Source of the DNA: Bedellia somnulentella
Taxonomy: Eukaryota; Arthropoda; Insecta; Lepidoptera; Bedelliidae
Direction: 5' to 3'
Assembly (NCBI GenBank): GCA_963576735.1
Contig: OY755187.1
Span: forward strand, 6,386,001-6,450,000
DNA length: 64,000 nucleotides
The position numbers were made by a program, and so were the translations under genes. The notes beneath the pieces are model-generated. The model was not told the DNA's origin. It ran no database searches and saw only the letters and a program-made list of their open reading frames with translations. Position 1 is the stretch's first letter; every line of letters begins with the position of its first letter. Shown piece by piece: positions 19,225-29,310 of this stretch.

Positions 19225-19630
19225 GTAGTATGAAGCGAAAGCATGGCGGGGTCAACTCCTTCGATACAAAGATGTTCAGAAGCGACATATGAAGAGATGC
19301 ATCATAGAGCATATTTAATAATTGGAAAGTTTTGGCAGTACAACGTCCCGAATGGCGCAGGCTTATACAGAGGCGAGTTAGTGATTTCGAGGAGCAGCGT
19401 AAAGCAGACCTCGACTTTAAGCGCGATGAACTGAAAGCCCGACAGCCCTGTGCCATTCAATACAATAATGACAGCGGAATGCTCACGTGCCCACAATGTG
19501 CGCGAGTATTTACCACTAAGATAGGATACATAAGCCATCTTCGGGCTCATGGAAGAAGAGCCGGTTAGGAGTTTTTTAAGTGGTCGCCATGACCGAAATC
19601 GGTCGGATGGATCATCATGAATGTATGTAG
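19225..19630 (+). pseudogene. LINE C-terminus with C2H2 zinc finger
   Basis: A fragment of a non-LTR element: RGQLLRYKDVQKRHMKR, then after a stop and frame break RPEWRRLIQRRVSDFEEQRK and CPQCARVFTTKIGYISHLRAH, a C-x2-C-x12-H-x3-H finger, then the stop at 19566-19568. Fingers of this form close the ORF of some LINEs and may bind template or target. The tail ATGGATCATCATGAATGTAT looks like a short-repeat LINE end. Confidence 0.72.
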
Positions 19631-19699
19631 AGTGTAATACTAGTGAGCCGTTACAGCAGCGGATAGTGTTATATTACAAATATTCAAGATTTTTGGATT

Positions 19700-19805
19700 A
19701 AGCGTGATGTTATATAGCTTAAGGAAACAATGGATTCACAAATATATAGTTCAGCGGTTTTGGAGCCCATTCATTAGAAACATGCAAACACATAGACTAG
19801 ATGAT
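19700..19805 (-). repeat. Helitron-like remnant
   Basis: GCGTGATGTTATATAGCTTA followed by a weak match to the block at 22905-23010 (GCGTGATGATATATAGCC). No terminus remains. Confidence 0.35.
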
Positions 19806-20129
19806 GTCTTTACAGATAATGTTATTCGTGAAATATAAAAACGTATAGCTTTTAGCTATGAATGATTTTTTAATGTATAATATCGAGATATTGTAAAGTT
19901 CAGAAGGATTTTTATCTCAGCCATCCCTTCGAAAATTTAAGGTGTGAATTATGAGTTCGAGAACTAAACAATTTATGTAAAATACTCATTCACATTTCAA
20001 TGTATTTTTGTAAACTTATAATGGAAAATACGTGTGGCATTAACACAATCATCAATAACTGTCGAATTTTATTTTGGACCTGATATATGTCACTCAAAAG
20101 TAATGTGCCCGTATTTTTTCAGTTATTTA

Positions 20130-20258
20130 CGCCCGATTTCTGAATTGGGTATTCCAGCTGAGAACAACTTAAGTATCGTTCTGTCGCATAACAACTGAAT
20201 GAGACAAAACGAAGTTTAAGTCGTTCTCAGCTTGAATACTCAATTCAGAAATCGGGCG
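20130..20258. mobile_element. 129-bp MITE, TTA target duplication
   Basis: Inverted ends of about 50 bp start CGCCCGATTTCTGAATTG on both sides, differing at only a few positions. TTA flanks both ends (20127-20129, 20259-20261), which fits the PIF/Harbinger target rule. No coding content. Confidence 0.78.
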
Positions 20259-20729
20259 TTAGTCATGGTTCGGCAATGGCAACATAGTTAAACAGTCATT
20301 TGACTGAAACTAAATTTTAAATAATCTGATTAATTTAGTGCTGTCTGGTTATATAAATTACTAGCTGACCCCACAGACTTCGTACTGTCAAAAGTGTAGA
20401 CTTTCACGTCGTCAAACTGAAATATTTAACTGACCTGTTGAGGGTCTCTGTCATGCGATGAGAAAAAAGGTGTTTTTCATAGTGTCCTCACAATTTTTTC
20501 ACTTTATAAATTTTAAGTTTATAAGTATAGTAGTTTCGGTTGAGCATTGATTCTTAGTCTGTTTAACCCACTTGTTACTACCGTCGTTTTAAAACAACAG
20601 CATGAATAATAAAATCTACATCGAAATGTGAGTAGTTTTAATGAAATTTTATAATGTGATTGCTTTCGTCAGTGCAGCATCTAACCCAGGAAAAATACAG
20701 TTTACATCAAGATATTACGTGTTTTTTTG

Positions 20730-20737
20730 TATAAATA
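20730..20737 (+). promoter_or_regulatory. TATA-box-like site of the piggyBac gene
   Basis: TATAAATA, 23 bp before the first ATG at 20761. Position only; no transcript evidence. Confidence 0.3.
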
Positions 20738-20760
20738 TCTATAAAATACGAAAAATAATC

Positions 20761-21965
20761 ATGTCTTTTCAAGGGTAAGTACAATATCATTTGAATATAA
20801 TATTGGCCTGAAGTTACATTTAACTTGTTGTTATAACGTAGTTTTATCTATGCAGGAAAATAATATGCCTTACAATTAACATTTTGGTACCTTTTTTGTC
20901 GAGAAAAGTAGGTGTTGTTTATAAACGACGATCGTAAAATGAACTACCTTACCTACTTATGTAGTGAGGATGAGGACGGTGCATAGAAATACATTCTTCC
21001 TACTTGAAATCTTTTGTGTTACCTACGCTTTTATTGTTTTAACTGTGTTTTTGAAGTAGGTATTTCTTATTATTACAGATCCCGTTTCCACTCTTTGAGG
21101 CTTCATGAAATCGTTGAAGAATTGGAGAAGGACGATGACGGTTCTTTGCCAGATTCCATCGTAATACTTCCTCCAGATAATTGTAACGGTAATGTGACCG
21201 ATGAAGATTACGGAGACGAAGAATATGATAACATTCAAAATCTACCAGGCTCCCAGCTTCGAGCACCCTGTGCAATACAACTTGATAACGGCTGCGATGA
21301 TTCCAATAGTGATGACGAAGACGACATTCCGATATCGCAGTTGGCAAAGCGTCAACGTGTGGATGATGCGCCCACCGCCTCTTCTACGGACGCTCAAGAT
21401 ACCTTACCAATACCTACGCAAGGTAAGAGTGGTGGCATCATGCGAGTACAAAAAAATAAGGCGTATTCCTGGATCGCAAGAGACATCAAGCCAGATTTTT
21501 CTTCCTGGCGTCCCCAAATGACTGCTAAGTTACGTCAAAAGCCGTTATATTATTTCGAATGTCTTCTCAGCAGTGAGATCATAGATATGTTAGTTGATTT
21601 TACTAATTTGTACCCCGCTCAGAAGAATAAGCCTGGTTATATAACATCAAATGAAATGCGATGTTTCATTGGTATCTTGCTGTACAGTGGTTATGTTCAT
21701 GTACCCAGGCGTTTCATGTATTGGGAAGATTCTGCTGATTGCGGCATGAAGATAATATATAAAGCAATGCCGAGGGATCGTTTTACGTACATAATGAGTC
21801 ACTTGCATTGTTGTGATAACTCAAATCTAGACATGAAAGATAAGTTTGCAAAACTTAGAACTGCGTTGTGGATATTGTCACAAACATGCCAATTTTTTTT
21901 GCGTAAAATGTAACGTCACGTTGCACCCCAGAGATTGTTTTGCAGCCTATCATAAGCAATGTTAA
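20761..21965 (+). pseudogene. piggyBac-like transposase, spliced, core deleted
   Basis: Exon 1 is 20761-20774 (MSFQ and part of a codon) with donor AAGG/GTAAGT. The intron is 20775-21078, ending TTATTATTACAG. Exon 2 is 21079-21913, and the joined length is in frame. The N-terminus is acidic (EELEKDDDGS…), as in many piggyBac proteins, and is followed by the start of the DDE fold (SWRPQMTAKLRQKP…, NEMRCFIGILLYSG, YWEDS, MPRDRFTYIMSHLHCCDN, DKFAKLR). The protein then jumps to a C-terminal cysteine-rich end CVKCNVTLHPRDCFAAYHKQC, which lies in another frame after a T-run at about 21892-21900. The catalytic aspartates are missing, so it cannot transpose. It would act in the nucleus at TTAA sites. 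Confidence 0.82.
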
Positions 21966-22719
21966 AAGCGTACCTACATATATATGCATTATTCAATAAA
22001 AGAAGTACTTATTTTGAAATATATTTTGTTTCAATCAACTCACCCTGAACCCTTGCAACAGTAGTACATATTACTACCGTAGTTTTAAAACAACACCATT
22101 TTCCGGCTTTCCCAGAAAATTCTGTTTTTTTTTAGTATTTTTTTCTTAATTGTAGGCCATTAAACTGCCCCCAAACCAAAAATCAACTTATAAACTTAAC
22201 TTTTTTTGTTTCCGTAACAATTGGGTTAACCATTTATTAAGAAAATTTATTGATCTCTTAATTTTTCTGGGATAAAAAGTGTCCTATTGTGTTAATTGGG
22301 ATCATTATCTGGCTTCTTGTAAATTTTATTTTAAATACGTTCTGTGAATTAGTCTTCATTAAGCTACAAACACACAAACATCTAAACTTTCACATTTGTA
22401 ATATTAATAGGATAAGGCTTAAACATAAGCTTCTCGCGCAGGTGACCTCGCTCGCTGGCCAGCGCAGCGCAGCGTCTTGTCTTGCGCTTCATGCACGCGT
22501 GTAAATTTTGTTACGGAGTAATTTAAAAATTGTATTATCTTCTAAGATATTTATTTAAATTAAGTTATGTCAAGGACAATTTTATTCTCAATTAAATACT
22601 CTCAATAAACAACATATTTATTTGGATAAAGATTAATATTATGTTAATAAAACATTATGGCAATTATGCATTAAATTCGACCAAATTTATTTACCATAAA
22701 AATGGTTATAGTAAGTGAA

Positions 22720-23042
22720 ACTTAAAAGTTAGACATATACTGTCGTGGGCATTTTTTTAGATCATTTAAAGAGAAATAATTCTTTTATAAATTTTTTTGG
22801 GTAACTTAAACTGTTTACGCAGCGCACACAACGGAAGCCTTAGTATGAATAAATTATCCCCGTTTTTGCAACATTATTCGCTGATAGTTTGCTCCTGTTG
22901 GTCACAGCGTGATGATATATAGCCTAAAACCTTCCTCAATAAATGGACTATCCAACACAAAATTTTTCAATTTGATTGGGTAGTTCCTGAGATCCTAGCG
23001 TTCAAACAAACAAACTCTTCAGCTTTATAATATTAGTATAGA
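22720..23042 (-). mobile_element. Second Helitron-like element, 5-prime end
   Basis: The minus strand starts TCTATACTAATATTATAAAG at 23042 and includes the block GGCTATATATCATCACGC. Part of it resembles the 51-52 kb Helitron (GACATAAACTGT… block). The CTAG end was not found. Confidence 0.5.
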
Positions 23043-23332
23043 TATAAAATTATATTAACACATACAATATATACACTTAATTCTATAATGAACAGACTCT
23101 TCAGCACATTTCAGTTTTATTACTTTTTAAATACCACGGAACCAAACTAAATTAAAATGTATTAACATGGAACTATATCCCACTGAACACAAAATAATAA
23201 TTTAATATTCGTTTGTGTATTGATGAAGTAAAAGCGTCACAAATGTAAACAATACACATACGAGTGGAATTACTTAGTTGAAAAGAGTATTTCAATCTAT
23301 TGACATACAAAATCGCATTTTTTTTCGCAAAA

Positions 23333-23584
23333 TTTGCCGTGTTTGTCGGTTTAGAATAGCACTACCCCATTTCTTCTGTTGGATGTACGTAAGAGGCGAC
23401 TAACGGTATGGGGCTATTAAGGGATTTTTGGGCGATGCGGTTGGAGACCCATCACCAACAACCTTTATTTTTACTATCTTTTCCCCACTCAAATTTCCAA
23501 AAGTGGCTGAGGAATTTCTAATTCTTTAGCTCTGGCTACCCCTTCCTGGGATTTATAGCCGTGAGTATATGCATGTATGTATGT
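23333..23584 (+). repeat. SINE-A, full length with TSD
   Basis: Head slightly altered (CCGTGTTTGTCGGTTTAGAA), tail (ATGT)n. TSD AAAATCGCAT at 23309-23318 and 23585-23594, with about 14 bp of unexplained bases between the upstream TSD and the head. Confidence 0.9.
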
Positions 23585-23597
23585 AAAATCGCATGAA

Positions 23598-23818
23598 TAT
23601 AAATCCTTAGAAGGGGTAGCCAGAGCTTCAGAATCTGAAATTACTCAACCAGTTTTGAAAGTTGACGGGGTAAAAATTACTAAAGTTAATGTTTTTGGTG
23701 ATGGGCCTTTGGAGGCCGCATCGCTCGAAAATCAATCAGAAAGCCCTTAGTAGCCTCTGATGAAAATTCATGGGCAGCAATGGGGTATTGTTATTCTAAG
23801 CCGACGCTACATAGCATC
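23598..23818 (-). repeat. SINE-A, tail missing
   Basis: From ATAAATCCTTAGAAGGGGTA to GTTATTCTAAGCCGACGCTA. Diverged; directly follows the forward copy. Confidence 0.85.
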
Positions 23819-24386
23819 TTATTCAATTTATTGAGGCTTTCGAAATGCCCGCTGGCATTACCCCACATTTTTCTCCCACCTTGCAACATTCTAGCACAAA
23901 GAAGAATAATAAAAATACAAACACGAAAACCAGTTAACACCAGTATTGTACTGAAAGCCAGTAAATATGCCAAGTAGCAGCTATAATTTAAAACTACCGT
24001 GATATCGAATTCAGCCTTTAAATCAGTGGCCGTAAATTCTATTTTTCTACAACACAGTTTCATTTTCAGGATGAAAAATGCTAGTAGCTTTGTATATTAA
24101 ATTTCTTAAATAAAATATTGTTTATAGCTTCAAGAAAGTCAGGGGTTTTAAATCGTATCTTTATTACAAAGAAATATTTTGACATTAAGCAATCTGCAAA
24201 TAATGATATTCTACAACTTTTCTTACCTTTTTTTATAACGGTTTAAGACTTTAATAGAAAAGTCATGTCTACAACCGACATCATTTATTATCTAAATGTT
24301 TTAAATTAAAATAATAGTACTCCTCATTTTATTACTGCTGTTAGTGCTAATGCTGCTGATGTGAGTGGTAAGTGTATTTTTTAACA

Positions 24387-24648
24387 TACATTCATACATA
24401 TACTCACTATATCTATATATAGGTTATAAATCCCTAGATGGGGTAGCCAGAGCTAAGGAATAAGAAATTCCTCAGCCACCTTTGAAAAGTTGAGTGGGGA
24501 AAAGATGGTAAAATAAAGGTTGTTGGTGATGGGTGTCCAACCACATCGCCCAAAAATCCCTTTAAAGCCCCAATACCGTTAGTCGCCTCTTACGTACACC
24601 CACCGGAAGAAATGGGGTAGTGCTATTCTAAGCTGACACTACACAGCT
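24387..24648 (-). repeat. SINE-A, full length
   Basis: ACATTCATACATATACTCAC to TAAGCTGACACTACACAGC. Probable TSD TATTTTTTAAC upstream, with a longer T-run downstream. Confidence 0.9.
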
Positions 24649-25147
24649 ATTTTTTTTTTAACTTAGTTAAATATATACCTTTTTTATTAAATCTAGTTTA
24701 AGCCAACCAAGCCAGGTCACCAAAATTATTTATTTAATAACCATACTTTATTGTTTTATATTTGCCTCATTTAACTATATAAAAATATATGGGTAGGTAC
24801 TAATTCTGGATTTATATACTGATTGGATTCACAGACACAAGTTTATATACGTAAGTATTAAATATTTACTAGCCTAAATAGGCCTCCAAACAAATTCCTA
24901 GCACAAAGTACCAAGTAGAGTCGATATCTAATTACAGCCGATGCCCGCTAATAGGTTGCTAAGAGGCTTCAAATTAAAAGGTACAAAAGGTTTCAATTAT
25001 CCCAACTCATTTTCCTTAACTGAGTAATGATCGAACGGTTCTAACGATAAAAGACCTTTTACTCTTCTGTGGAAACGGGGTTGTTGTTTTTTCCAGTTTA
25101 CCAATATAATAATTGTATGTGCTCATGGTTTTAGTAATTTCAGTGAA

Positions 25148-25432
25148 AACATACATGCGGTTAGTTCCCATTGGAGTAGGCAGAGACTATCGATGGCCAC
25201 TTTGTACGATCTTAACAAAACTCTTTAGATTCGTTCACATCCATCAATCTTCTCATGCATGCACTCTCTGCTGCACCACACACTCTCCATAACATATAAC
25301 ATAAACATAAACGTTCACGCAGAATATCCCCGAAGGGGTTGGCAGAGGTACTAATACTTCTGAACATCACACACTCTCCATTTGGCCCAAATGTGTCCTC
25401 CGAGGTCGCCCTCTACTAAAATAGTCATATAC
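25148..25432 (-). repeat. pLINE 3-prime end split by SINE-B
   Basis: 25148-25290 and 25368-25432 are continuous pLINE once the SINE-B piece and one TSD copy are removed (TAGTTCCCATTGGAGTAGGC; CCTCCGAGGTCGCCCTCTAC). Confidence 0.82.
25291..25367 (-). repeat. SINE-B 3-prime end only, with TSD
   Basis: A 77-bp end piece (ATAAACATAAACGTTCACGC to ACTTCTGAACAT). Exact 14-bp TSD CACACACTCTCCAT at 25277-25290 and 25368-25381: a clean 5-prime truncated insertion. Confidence 0.92.
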
Positions 25433-25444
25433 ATTTACTAATGT

Positions 25445-25752
25445 TCAAATCCTGGGTCGGGGCCTACACCAATTTGTCTTTTCTAAAGACATATGTGTGG
25501 TTAATTTATCATAGTTGTTAACGGTGAGGGAAAACATCGTGAGGAAACCCACATGGCTGAGTTGTACTTAGTCATGTGACAGTGTATTCGTACAAAACGG
25601 CGATAGGCCTGCCCCCTATCACGTGAGTACACTGTCCATGCAAAACGTGGGTACTCTGAACACCAGGTGACAAAGTCACGTGATGTTCAGAAGTATTAGT
25701 ACCTCTGCCAACCCCTTCGGGGATATTCGGCGTGAACGTTTATGTTTATGTT
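25445..25752 (+). repeat. SINE-B, truncated in the B box, with TSD
   Basis: Begins TCAAATCCTGGGTCGG, so the A-box half of the head is missing, and runs to TTTATGTTTATGTT. TSD ATTTACTAATGT at 25433-25444 and 25753-25764. Very close to the other young copies. Confidence 0.93.
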
Positions 25753-26141
25753 ATTTACTAATGTACTAAGAAAACTAACACAAATGTTTACCAAAACTCA
25801 ATACGAAAAATTGTTTTGTGTTATTTATTTTCGAGATTAAACTCACTACTTTTAGAACTTAGGAATTACCAGTGGTTTTTAATGGGTATAAGAACCACTT
25901 ACTTTTTCATTCCTGTGTTTTGGGGTCAATTAATAGCGCGTTTTATAAACACTTCGCATCTTTAAAAAAATATCCTAACATATGATTTTTGTTCATATTT
26001 TATCTTTTGTCAAAAATATAACTTTCCTAAGACAAATATTGTCACAGAAAGAAGAAATTTGATTTATGAATGACTACAAAAATAATAGTAACACACACAC
26101 AGCAAAGGAACCTACTATAATTATTTTACATACTAACGTAA

Positions 26142-26340
26142 GCTATGTAATTGTGGCTAAGAATAACACTACCCTACTACTGCCCGTGGCTGTTCATAAG
26201 GTCATAAGGATCCATCACCAAAAACCTTTGTTCTAAAAATTTTTTTACCATTTAACTTCAAGGAGTGGCTGAGGAATTCCGTATTCTTAAACTCTGGTAC
26301 TCCTCTTAAGGATTTATAGCCGTGAGTATATGTATGAATG
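26142..26340 (+). repeat. SINE-A, diverged
   Basis: GCTATGTAATTGTGGCTAAG, CATCACCAAAAACCTTTG, GGAGTGGCTGAGGAATTCC, ATTTATAGCCGTGAGTATAT. About 50 bp shorter than the usual form. Confidence 0.8.
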
Positions 26341-26917
26341 TATTGTTCATGCTAACGTTGTATGGGAGGCATAATTAACCCATCAATTTCACTGTCAACA
26401 GATGAGGCGTAAGAATGATCATGGTAGGATTGATCTCTTTACCAAAATGATATTATTTTACATCTTTCCATGCAATAATTGCCAACACTGCTGTATCCAA
26501 TATCCGTTGGTTTTTTACATCTGGTTTAAGTCTGTTCGGTATTTAGAGCTGAATTTATCTCATAAATGTTGCTAAAAATATCAAAGCAAATGAAAATATA
26601 TATTAAGTAATATTCGCTTCGCAATATTTAACAGTGTCTCCCGCCAACCGAACTCCCACGATGGATTTGATTTACGTTATTAACATTTTATTCATACCTT
26701 CACTTATTTATGGCATTAATAATGTACAAGACTAGTTAAATTGCGTCTTTTCTATAGAAAGGTCGATGGTATTCTTTGGAATCAATTGCAGACATCTTAA
26801 CAAATTGTAGCCTTATTTCTTTTGATAGTATTAGGTCTTATCAATCGTTGAGATGCGGTTATATGCAAATAATAACTAATGATAGTAGTAGGTATCCTAG
26901 ACAACGTTTTCTAAATA

Positions 26918-27161
26918 AACCTTCAGCGGTTGAGAGGCGCCCGGGCGCCTCTGCTTTTTAATCATGAAATTCCGTCAACGGTTGAGAGACGCTCGAGTGC
27001 CTCTGTTGGAGCGCGCCACTTAAAACGTTATTTTTAATGGTTATAAAGACTTGTTTTGAATGCTGTTTTGTAGCCGCCGAGATCGATGAATTCGATGAAT
27101 TATTTTAGCGGAAATCTAATTTATACTTTTTAACGGTGTTCCTCTGAGGGATAAGCTATTA
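26918..27161 (-). repeat. Dispersed repeat with GC-rich palindromes, copy 2
   Basis: Reverse counterpart of 4012-4248. The same perfect 20-bp palindrome lies at 26933-26952, while the second one (26985-27004) has decayed to AGAGACGCTCGAGTGCCTCT. Palindrome spacing is conserved (51-52 bp centre to centre). The TTAA seen at copy 1 reads TAAA here. Confidence 0.62.
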
Positions 27162-27204
27162 CCACAGATAATATAATACTATAATATAATACCAAATATA
27201 TATT

Positions 27205-27330
27205 CAAACATGGGTATTATAAACACCAGGTGACAATAATGTCATGGAATGCGCAGAGTATTAGTACCTCAGCCATCCCTTTGGAGATAAACGAAGGGTT
27301 GAATGTTTGAGTCCTATGTCTAGAGGAAGT
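27205..27330 (+). repeat. SINE-B 3-prime fragment
   Basis: ACACCAGGTGACAATAATGTC, GAGTATTAGTACCTCAGCCA and GAATGTTTGAGTCC. Old copy. Confidence 0.7.
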
Positions 27331-27828
27331 AAATTTGTCTCTTTAAATATTCATCAGCTACCACTACACTACAAACAAACTTTTATATATCCATGACTAA
27401 ATGATTGATAGTAACATTTCGTATCTCAGTTTGTAGCAATATTTCGTTTCTTCCGGGAATAGATAAAGTGGCTTCTAAGAGATATAAAGCGAGCGAATGT
27501 TGTTGTTTCATAAATTTTCAATTTCATACAGCGATGGTACGTTTTACCTGTACATTGTGAGTGCCTTAAATGCAAGCGAGTCCTGTTTATAATCCATCTT
27601 TATTACTATAGTAAAATGGTAGCGGGGCCAGAACTGTACGTTATACTGTGTAATATCTTTTTTAACCGATTGTGTATTTTGATAGAATATACTGTCGATG
27701 CGGAAACCAAATTTTCTATTTTGAAAGAAAAATACTTTCTGATTGTCTGACTGTTTGTATGTACGTTCATTACGAAAAATCACAATAAAAACTTCTGATA
27801 TTTAAAAAATACATCTCGTTATCTATTC

Positions 27829-28066
27829 CAACGTGATAGCTCAGTTGGTAGAACACCGCTTACCATGCAGACGACTAATGTTCTAATCCCGGATTGGGCC
27901 TACACCATTTTTTTTTTCTAAAAACATATGTGTGGTTAATTTGTCATGGTAGTTAACGTTGAGGGAAAACATTGTGAGGAAACCCACATGGCTAAGTTGT
28001 TCTTAGTCATGTGACGGTGTATTCGTACAAAAACATCCCCCCCCCCTATCACATATAGGGGATCAC
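27829..28066 (+). repeat. SINE-B, head and half of body
   Basis: Keeps both internal RNA polymerase III boxes: A box TAGCTCAGTTGGTAGA and B box GTTCTAATCCC. The 3-prime half is lost after a run of C at about 28037-28046. Confidence 0.88.
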
Positions 28067-28502
28067 CGATAGGGGTTGATAGTTGTTAAGTAATTTTTTC
28101 AAGTTACTGGTATTGTTTTAGTTGGCACCAACTTTTAACCATTGTCAGTGTTATGGTTATTTTCAAGTAAATACAAAAACAGAAACAGAAAGAAATAATT
28201 AAAATTAAAAATATCACAACAAATTAGGCTTTATTTATTTTTATAGATTGTAAGTTATCATGAATAGATATAATAAAATTATTCATTTTATCATTGCAAA
28301 ATTATTTTTGGATGTTAATCAATATATAGTATTTCAGAAAGATAGACGGCGCTGGAAACGGACGAATAAATTCATTAGAAATTTATTAATTTTGAATCCG
28401 GAATAATAGAAATGAAAATGTTTCATCTTAATTACATATCGTATTAATATATTCAAAATAAAAGATAATGAGAATATGAAATAAGTAAAACAAACTAAAA
28501 AA

Positions 28503-28740
28503 TAAATACATACATACACATACTCACCCCAATAGATCCAATTGGGGTAGACCAAGACTTTCATTCGATACTTTGTACTATCCTGACAAACCTTTCGAGA
28601 ATGGTATACATTCATCAATCTTTTCATACATGCATGTAAGCGCTTGGGATCGTTTTTTTTTCTCATGCTTTTATCTCCATAAGATCGCTTCCGCATCCGC
28701 TGTACGTTTTGTGTTTCAAACCAAACTCTCAAAACATAAA
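28503..28740 (-). pseudogene. pLINE 3-prime coding end
   Basis: The minus strand reads …RLHACMKRLMNVYHSRKVCQDSTKY…YPNW, matching the pLINE C-terminus (ACMKRL-NV-EAREVC-DRTKW), then the tail GGGGTGAGTATGTGTATGTA. Confidence 0.75.
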
Positions 28741-29044
28741 TCGAATATCAACATTCACGTCGAATCATTTGTTTTTTAACATTTTTTAATCTCTGTCAAA
28801 CATAGATTGCTGTTTATGTTTAGCATACAAGTATATAGAAAGAGAAAGAGAGACATTTATTTTATAGCACTACTTATATTTTTGTTGAGATGGTGAAAAG
28901 TGTCATTTAATGAAAACTCATTACCAATAATATTATTTATTTTGTTAACTGCATCCTCATTTAATATTTACCAGCAGCTGACTCTGAATATCTGACTATT
29001 CCAACGTCTAGAGAAATAATTTTAAGAATATACAGATAATAGTT

Positions 29045-29310
29045 TCACAACACAAACATATTGAAACCATTAGTTTCAGTCGGAGTAGACAGACACTCGG
29101 GATCGTAACACAATCATGGCATACACCTTGAGTTTAATTTACATTCATCATTATTTCTATGTTGTATACATGACTTTTTTGGTTCACACTAAAGACGACT
29201 TTTAACGCCATTCATACCATCTACACTGGCTCCTCAAATCTCTCGCACAAATTCTTTCTAAGTGCCCAAAACCATCGAAAAGTTCTACCAATATGAATAA
29301 TTCCGTTTAC
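29045..29310 (-). repeat. pLINE remnant
   Basis: Decayed reverse pLINE: CATTAGTTTCAGTCGGAGTA and later CATTCATACCATCTACACTGG, AAGTGCCCAAAACCATC. It abuts the Jockey-group LINE, which may have inserted at its edge. Confidence 0.6.

Larger units (their letters stand above)
20567..22225 (+). mobile_element. piggyBac-like transposon, internally deleted
   Basis: TTAA lies at both edges (20563-20566, 22226-22229). The terminal inverted repeats CCCACTTGTTAC and CCCAATTGTTAC match at 11 of 12 positions. A second pair, in direct orientation, TTACTACCGT…TTTTAAAACAACA, sits at 20576-20599 and 22071-22094. At 1659 bp it is shorter than full piggyBac elements (about 2.4 kb) because the catalytic middle of the gene is lost. 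Confidence 0.88.
20361..22412 (-). mobile_element. Helitron-like element split by piggyBac
   Basis: On the minus strand it starts TCCTATTAATATTACAAATG (22412) and ends GGGGTCAGCTAG (20361), between A and T, as Helitrons do. Without the piggyBac it is about 390 bp, far too short to encode the Rep/helicase protein, so it is non-autonomous. The subterminal hairpin was not demonstrated. Confidence 0.6.
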
